Assembly (NCBI GenBank): GCA_002403515.1
Contig: DHHZ01000073.1
Span: forward strand, 1,920-19,122
Length of the DNA: 17,203 bases
Direction: 5' to 3'
Source of the DNA: Legionellales bacterium UBA4759
GTDB taxonomy: Bacteria > Pseudomonadota > Gammaproteobacteria > Legionellales > Legionellaceae
Under the pieces are notes generated by a model that saw nothing but the letters and a program-made list of their open reading frames with translations, was not told where the DNA came from and did not search any database. This document shows positions 16,301 to 17,203 of the stretch, in pieces (positions within the stretch are counted from its first letter, which is position 1; every line of letters begins with the position of its first letter). The position numbers were made by a program, and so were the translations under genes.

Positions 16301-16492
16301 ATGTATGTCAATCGAAACATGATTGGTGCTGTTGTTGGTCTTCAGCCATTTGGTGGAGAGGGGTTGTCTGGAACAGGTCCTAAAGCGGGCGGTCCATTCT
16401 ATTTACTAAGACTTTGTCATGAACGTACCTTCACTCAAGATACGACTGCCGCAGGTGGTAATGCAAGTCTCATGTCTCAAACGCAAGATTAA
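13343..16492 (+). CDS. putA: Bifunctional proline dehydrogenase / L-glutamate gamma-semialdehyde dehydrogenase
   Basis: Oxidises proline to glutamate in two steps: FAD-dependent proline dehydrogenase, passing electrons to the membrane quinone pool, then NAD+-dependent P5C dehydrogenase. An N-terminal helical arm (about 1-185) is followed by the PRODH barrel (about 190-490): VRLIKGAYWDSE with Lys355, ATHNA, LHGMG with His432, and the substrate-site RRLLENGANSSFVNR. The aldehyde dehydrogenase domain (about 550-1030) has SPWNFPLAIFVGQ, AETGG with Glu803, the catalytic Cys837 in GQRCSALR, and the closing PFGGEGLSGTGPKAGG. All key residues are present. At 1049 residues it is a minimal PutA. It lacks the N-terminal ribbon-helix-helix domain that lets E. 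coli PutA (about 1320 aa) repress its own gene, and the extra C-terminal domain. It has its own promoter and ribosome site; no putP transporter is adjacent. It ends in TAA. Confidence 0.98.
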   Translation: MLQRFTLNSPDMQRDTINHAYRANEFEIISRLIEQAQCDDEKNRAIRHRAKLLVEQVRLQRKNAVGVDSFLNTYSLSTQEGIALMCLAEAMLRVPDQLTVDKLIRDKLTSADWRSKAGQSESFFINATSWALVLTGKVLKRDEEQSDWAKVLQSLMNRTSEPFVRTAVAQAMKILSKQFVMGKTIAEAIKRSKKAEEEGYRFSYDMLGEAALTEEDAMRYYQSYVDAITTLGKSCDKALSPEKKSNISVKLSALHPRYQEAFAPRVRKELGERLLKLSQLAKEYNVGLTVDAEESERLDLSLDIISDVYLNESLAGWNGFGLALQSYQKRAFDVIDWIADLAKKGGRRIMVRLIKGAYWDSEIKKTQMQGLTEYPVFTRKVFTDVSFQACAKKLLTYTDVIYPQFATHNAYSVAMILEMVGSYRDFEFQCLHGMGKELYEQIVPTNKLGIPCRIYAPVGSHEDLLPYLVRRLLENGANSSFVNRIIDESQPVDTLIEDPIVVAKRYLSSINHNIPLPWAIFLPERQNSRGIDWSDRAVLAKLQKEFEQYSHKLWQVGPMLENNRSDAPEYFEVFSPQDSKKQVGKVAFSSIKDVENAFESAQKTFGAWSMLNVEERASKIEKFADLLEEHMHEILALICFEAGKNMYDGVAEVREAVDFCRYYAAQARKLMQSPMVLKGYTGETNELSLHARGIMVCISPWNFPLAIFVGQVVAALVTGNCVVAKPAEQTSLIAGFASQLMWQAGIPQGAMQLLPGRGETVGAALIQDSRVAGVIFTGSTQTANIIHKVLAHKEGPIVPLIAETGGMNAMIVDSSALMEQVVNDAIVSAYGSAGQRCSALRVLFIQKDVYPRFKKLLQGAMAELRVGDPKFLTTDVGPVIDDEALGVLQGHIDEMKKHHEVIAECQLDDDVRHGHFVLPIAFEIPNMGVLSKEVFGPVLHVVTFEAKDLEKVVQQINQSGYGLTLGVQSRINETVDFVKKNAHVGNMYVNRNMIGAVVGLQPFGGEGLSGTGPKAGGPFYLLRLCHERTFTQDTTAAGGNASLMSQTQD

Positions 16493-16502
16493 TGGATTTT
16501 GA

Positions 16503-16529
16503 TATGGATGAGAGGGGTTCTCATCCATA
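16503..16529. other. Perfect 11-bp hairpin after putA, no T-tract
   Basis: Arms 16503-16513 and 16519-16529 pair without mismatch around a 5-base loop (GGGGT). It begins 10 bases after the putA stop. Neither strand has a U-run after the stem, so it is not a standard intrinsic terminator. It could stabilise the 3' end of the putA mRNA, act as a Rho-linked 3' stem, or be a single palindromic element. Confidence 0.7.
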
Positions 16530-16605
16530 CATCATGACAATCATTACAAATTCGATATCAAATCTGATTGATCATAAAAAAATTCACACCTATTAGACTT
16601 TAAGG

Positions 16606-17180
16606 ATGAAAATTGTCCCATTCAGATAATTCTGATAGTTTTTTAAAAATTAATGGGGCATATTGACATCCCTTTGAATGATTTAGGTCGGCAGCAGGCT
16701 ATGAATGCATGTGTTACCATGGCCAATATGAAGTTCAAAACGATTTTTTCCAGTCTATTATCCAGAGCCATAGAAACCACTCAACTACTTTTGAGAAACT
16801 CAAATAATCATTTTCTTGACTATAGGGATGAATTTAGAGAAATTAATTTTGGTCATCATTAGGGCGAGGATGGAACTAATTTAACAATTCCTGAAATTGT
16901 TGAATATAAAATTGATGAAATTTATGGTGAAAATTTACGGCAAATTTCTAGTCGTATTGAACAAGGACTCCGTTTACTTCATTGTCTCCCAGAGCCACCT
17001 CTAATTGTTTCACACTCTGGAATTTTTTATATATTGTGTCGGTTTTTAAAAATTAAATATATTAATTTACCAAATTATTCATCAATACACTTACAATCTT
17101 ATCATCCATAGCAGCCCATCGATGTTGATCACTATGAAAAAAGCGACGTTTTAAAACTTGAGGTCTATTCTATTTATTAA
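16606..17180 (+). pseudogene. Decayed histidine phosphatase (phosphoglycerate mutase-like) gene
   Basis: Once translated, the region matches the small histidine-phosphatase superfamily (phosphoglycerate mutase, cobalamin phosphatase and relatives). Visible parts: MGHIDIPLNDLGRQQA (from 16653), SSLLSRAIETTQLL, EINFGHH, and LIVSHSGIFYILC with the second catalytic His. The frame is broken by TAG at 16860-16862, where family members usually have Glu (FGxWEG), and by TAG at 17109-17111; it ends at TAA 17178. Upstream, MKIVPFR at 16606-16626 looks like the family's start, but it is in another frame relative to 16653, and the catalytic RHG motif and neighbouring residues are lost among stops. With a frame break, missing nucleophile motif and two stops it is almost certainly inactive. 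The intact open piece from 16653 to 16862 is just a fragment of it. Confidence 0.85.
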
Positions 17181-17203
17181 GACTTTACAAGACACGATTG
17201 ATG

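Noticed and set aside
16503..16529. Rho-independent terminator for putA
   Set aside because: The stem is perfect but neither side has a U-tract, so it is kept only as a hairpin.
16653..16862. A functional 69-aa protein
   Set aside because: It is the middle piece of a histidine phosphatase; homology continues on both sides and it lacks both catalytic histidine motifs.

Overview
The window reads as chromosomal DNA from an AT-rich gammaproteobacterium, most plausibly a host-associated Legionellales-type organism (Legionella/Coxiella/Berkiella relatives). This is an inference from three things: low G+C by eye, housekeeping genes of gammaproteobacterial type (PpiB, bifunctional PutA, a PEP-carboxylase-family protein), and a very large ankyrin-like repeat protein next to small genes without recognisable families. 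No tRNA, rRNA, CRISPR array, insertion sequence or phage gene was seen.

Left part (1-7860), all on the minus strand. A giant ORF runs from its ATG at 5825 off the left edge (1941 codons without a stop). It has a unique N-terminal region of about 458 residues. Next come three super-repeats of exactly 219 codons (657 bp) each, then about thirteen ankyrin-like units of about 41 residues, then a helical region cut by the window edge. Upstream lie two genes of unknown function (162 and 466 aa) that share a short ungapped motif and similar first residues. The giant gene and the 162-aa gene each have a good sigma70-type promoter in the short gap before them, so they are probably transcribed separately.

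Middle part (8055-13256). A cytosolic cyclophilin gene (ppiB, plus) and a PEP-carboxylase-family gene (minus) converge on one bidirectional terminator. The PEPC-like protein keeps several family motifs but has Tyr and Leu where the active-site HGRGG motif has His and Arg, has lost the usual C-terminal NTG, and carries a basic, acid-free N-terminal extension. Divergent from it is a two-gene plus-strand cluster of membrane proteins behind a near-consensus promoter. The first is of unknown function and the second resembles a ZIP transporter but lacks the metal-ligand motifs.

Right part (13257-17203). A complete minimal bifunctional PutA (proline dehydrogenase plus P5C dehydrogenase, 1049 aa, no DNA-binding domain) has its own promoter and a strong ribosome binding site. 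It converts proline to glutamate, which fits an amino-acid-fed intracellular lifestyle. After it come a perfect 11-bp hairpin without a T-tract and a decayed histidine-phosphatase gene with two in-frame TAG codons and a damaged 5' end.
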